This document shows, in pieces, positions 23,801-25,148 of a DNA stretch of 25,148 bases (position 1 is the first letter of the stretch; every line of letters begins with the position of its first letter). Location of the stretch: the NCBI GenBank assembly GCA_905369775.1, contig CAJPJR010000029.1, forward strand, positions 1 to 25,148, written 5' to 3'. The stretch comes from Prevotellaceae bacterium UBA1746. Lineage in GTDB: Bacteria; Bacteroidota; Bacteroidia; Bacteroidales; Bacteroidaceae. Made by a program: the position numbers and the translations under genes. The notes under the pieces were generated by a model that did no database searches, was not told the origin of the DNA, and was given only the letters and a program-made list of their open reading frames with translations.

Positions 23801-23841
23801 TTCGTTGCGTTAACCCTCACCCTCTCAAACACATCTTCATC

Positions 23842-25005
23842 ATGAAACTCACAATCGACGACGTTCGCAGCCGGTTCACCAAACATTTCGACGGAACCAC
23901 CGGCACCGTATATGCTGCTCCCGGCCGTATCAACCTCATCGGCGAGCACACTGACTATAACAACGGATTCGTTTTCCCCGGCGCCGTACAACAAGGCATC
24001 ATCGCCGAAATTAAGCCCAACGGCACGCGCACAGTTCGCGCTTATGCCATCGACTTGAAAGACTACGTGGAGTTCTCGCTCGACGATGAAGCCGGTCCCG
24101 CTGCTACTTGGGCGCGCTACATCTTCGGTGTTTGCCGCGAAATGATGGCGCTCGGCGTACCTGTTGAAGGATTCAACACGGCTTTCGCCGGCGATGTTCC
24201 CCTCGGCGCCGGAATGAGCAGCTCCGCTGCACTCGAATCTTGCTTTGCTTTCGCTCTCAACGACCTTTGGGGCGAAAACAAAATCGAGAAAATGGAACTT
24301 GCACGCGTGGGTCAGCGCACGGAACACAAGTATGTGGGCTGCAACTGCGGCATCATGGACCAATTCGCCTCCGTTCACGGTAAGAAGGGCTCGCTTATGC
24401 GCCTCGACTGCCGCAGCGGTGAGTTCGAATACTTCCCCTTCAATCCCGAAGGCTACAAACTCGTGCTCGTTAACTCGCAGGTGAAGCACGAACTCGTGGG
24501 TTCGCCTTACAACGACCGCCGTCGCAGCTGCGAACGCGTCGCTGAAGCCATCCACGCCCTCCACCCCGAAGTCGAATCGCTCCGCGATGCCACCATCGAA
24601 CAGCTCGAAGAAGTGCGCGGCACCGTGTCGGAAGAAGATGCACTCCGTGCTTTCTACGTAATCGGCGAACGTGATCGCGTACTCACAGTGTGCGACGCAC
24701 TCGAAAAGGGCGACTACGAAACCGTAGGCCAGATGATGTACAAAACGCACGAGGGCCTCTCGAAGGAATATGAAGTGTCCTGCGAAGAACTCGACTTCCT
24801 CAACGACGTTGCCCGCGAAGAAGGCGTCACCGGTTCGCGCATCATGGGCGGCGGATTCGGAGGTTGCACCATCAACCTCGTGGCCGACGAACTCTATGAC
24901 CACTTTGTGAAGACCGTCAAAGAGAAGTTCGCTGCCAAATATGGCAAGGAACCGATCATCATCGACGTAGTGATCGGCGACGGCGCCCGCAAACTCGAAG
25001 CCTAA
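23842..25005 (+). CDS. galK: Galactokinase GalK
   Basis: Phosphorylates alpha-galactose to galactose 1-phosphate with ATP. The 387-residue GHMP kinase shows the galactokinase signature GRINLIGEHTDYNNG (Arg29, Glu35, His36, Asp38), the ATP-binding loop PLGAGMSSSAAL (120-131), the catalytic base Asp173 in CGIMDQFASVHG, and the C-terminal GGGFGGCTINLV loop. The ATG at 23842 is the family start. The open frame further upstream covers the intercistronic hairpin. It is the last gene of the operon, with a terminator at 25028. GalT and GalE are not nearby. Confidence 0.97.
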   Translation: MKLTIDDVRSRFTKHFDGTTGTVYAAPGRINLIGEHTDYNNGFVFPGAVQQGIIAEIKPNGTRTVRAYAIDLKDYVEFSLDDEAGPAATWARYIFGVCREMMALGVPVEGFNTAFAGDVPLGAGMSSSAALESCFAFALNDLWGENKIEKMELARVGQRTEHKYVGCNCGIMDQFASVHGKKGSLMRLDCRSGEFEYFPFNPEGYKLVLVNSQVKHELVGSPYNDRRRSCERVAEAIHALHPEVESLRDATIEQLEEVRGTVSEEDALRAFYVIGERDRVLTVCDALEKGDYETVGQMMYKTHEGLSKEYEVSCEELDFLNDVAREEGVTGSRIMGGGFGGCTINLVADELYDHFVKTVKEKFAAKYGKEPIIIDVVIGDGARKLEA

Positions 25006-25027
25006 TCGGCCGTTGCTCAACTCATTC

Positions 25028-25064
25028 CACCGCAGTCTCGTTCTTCACGAGGCTGCGGTGTTTT
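25028..25064 (+). terminator. Rho-independent terminator of the galactose operon
   Basis: CACCGCAG (25028-25035) pairs with CTGCGGTG (25053-25060), with an inner CTCGT/ACGAG stem, followed by TTTTCTTTCT. Confidence 0.85.
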
Positions 25065-25148
25065 CTTTCTCCCCAACTCTTTCTGCTCTCACTCCACTTA
25101 TCAAGACGCGACACTCCACAATCTGAACGGGACACTCCTCTATAGTAA

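Overview
The window looks like chromosomal DNA from a member of Bacteroidota, most likely order Bacteroidales (Prevotellaceae-like). Four things point there. Six upstream regions carry the Bacteroidota promoter pattern (TTG or TTTG, 18-20 bases, then TAnnTTTG). The tripartite pump has a lipoprotein adaptor and a lipoprotein TolC-like partner. There is a Porin_10-type outer-membrane protein. Galactose genes run in the order galM - sugar transporter - galK next to rpmE2. No tRNA, rRNA, CRISPR array, transposase or phage gene was recognised. Genus and species cannot be fixed from the sequence alone.

Layout. (1) Positions 1-1650 form an AT-rich minus-strand island of small unknown genes. It includes a PKD-type lipoprotein whose reading frame breaks and continues, one frame over, into a conserved-looking tail. 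(2) Positions 1650-2780 have no credible gene. They hold a compact inverted-repeat element (about 1774-2120) built from GTGAAGG/CCTTCAC units, and then a promoter flanked by a direct repeat. (3) Positions 2781-3566 encode a DUF481-like outer-membrane barrel with its own terminator. (4) Positions 3749-9812 are an RND efflux operon (adaptor, pump, outer-membrane factor) with a promoter and a terminator. (5) Positions 9935-20165 are a mostly housekeeping plus-strand run: ligA, dapA, a Porin_10-like barrel, dnaE and a small glycosyltransferase. ligA and dapA have their own promoters. Strong hairpins lie before dnaE and before the glycosyltransferase. (6) A bidirectional terminator separates this run from minus-strand rpmE2. 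(7) Positions 21203-25064 are a galactose operon (galM, MFS transporter, galK) with a promoter, an intercistronic hairpin and a terminator.

How the genes work together. The RND trio should form one envelope-spanning drug or metabolite exporter. LigA and DnaE serve DNA replication, and DapA starts lysine/diaminopimelate synthesis. The galactose operon imports the sugar, converts beta- to alpha-galactose and phosphorylates it. The remaining Leloir enzymes (GalT or a substitute, and GalE) are not in the window.

Most of the window is ordinary core genome. The parts that deserve a second look are the left AT-rich island with its frame-broken lipoprotein, the inverted-repeat element beside it, the repeat-flanked promoter with a leader of about 440 bases, the hairpins placed directly before dnaE and the glycosyltransferase, and the apparently complete metal-binding site in the DnaE PHP domain.
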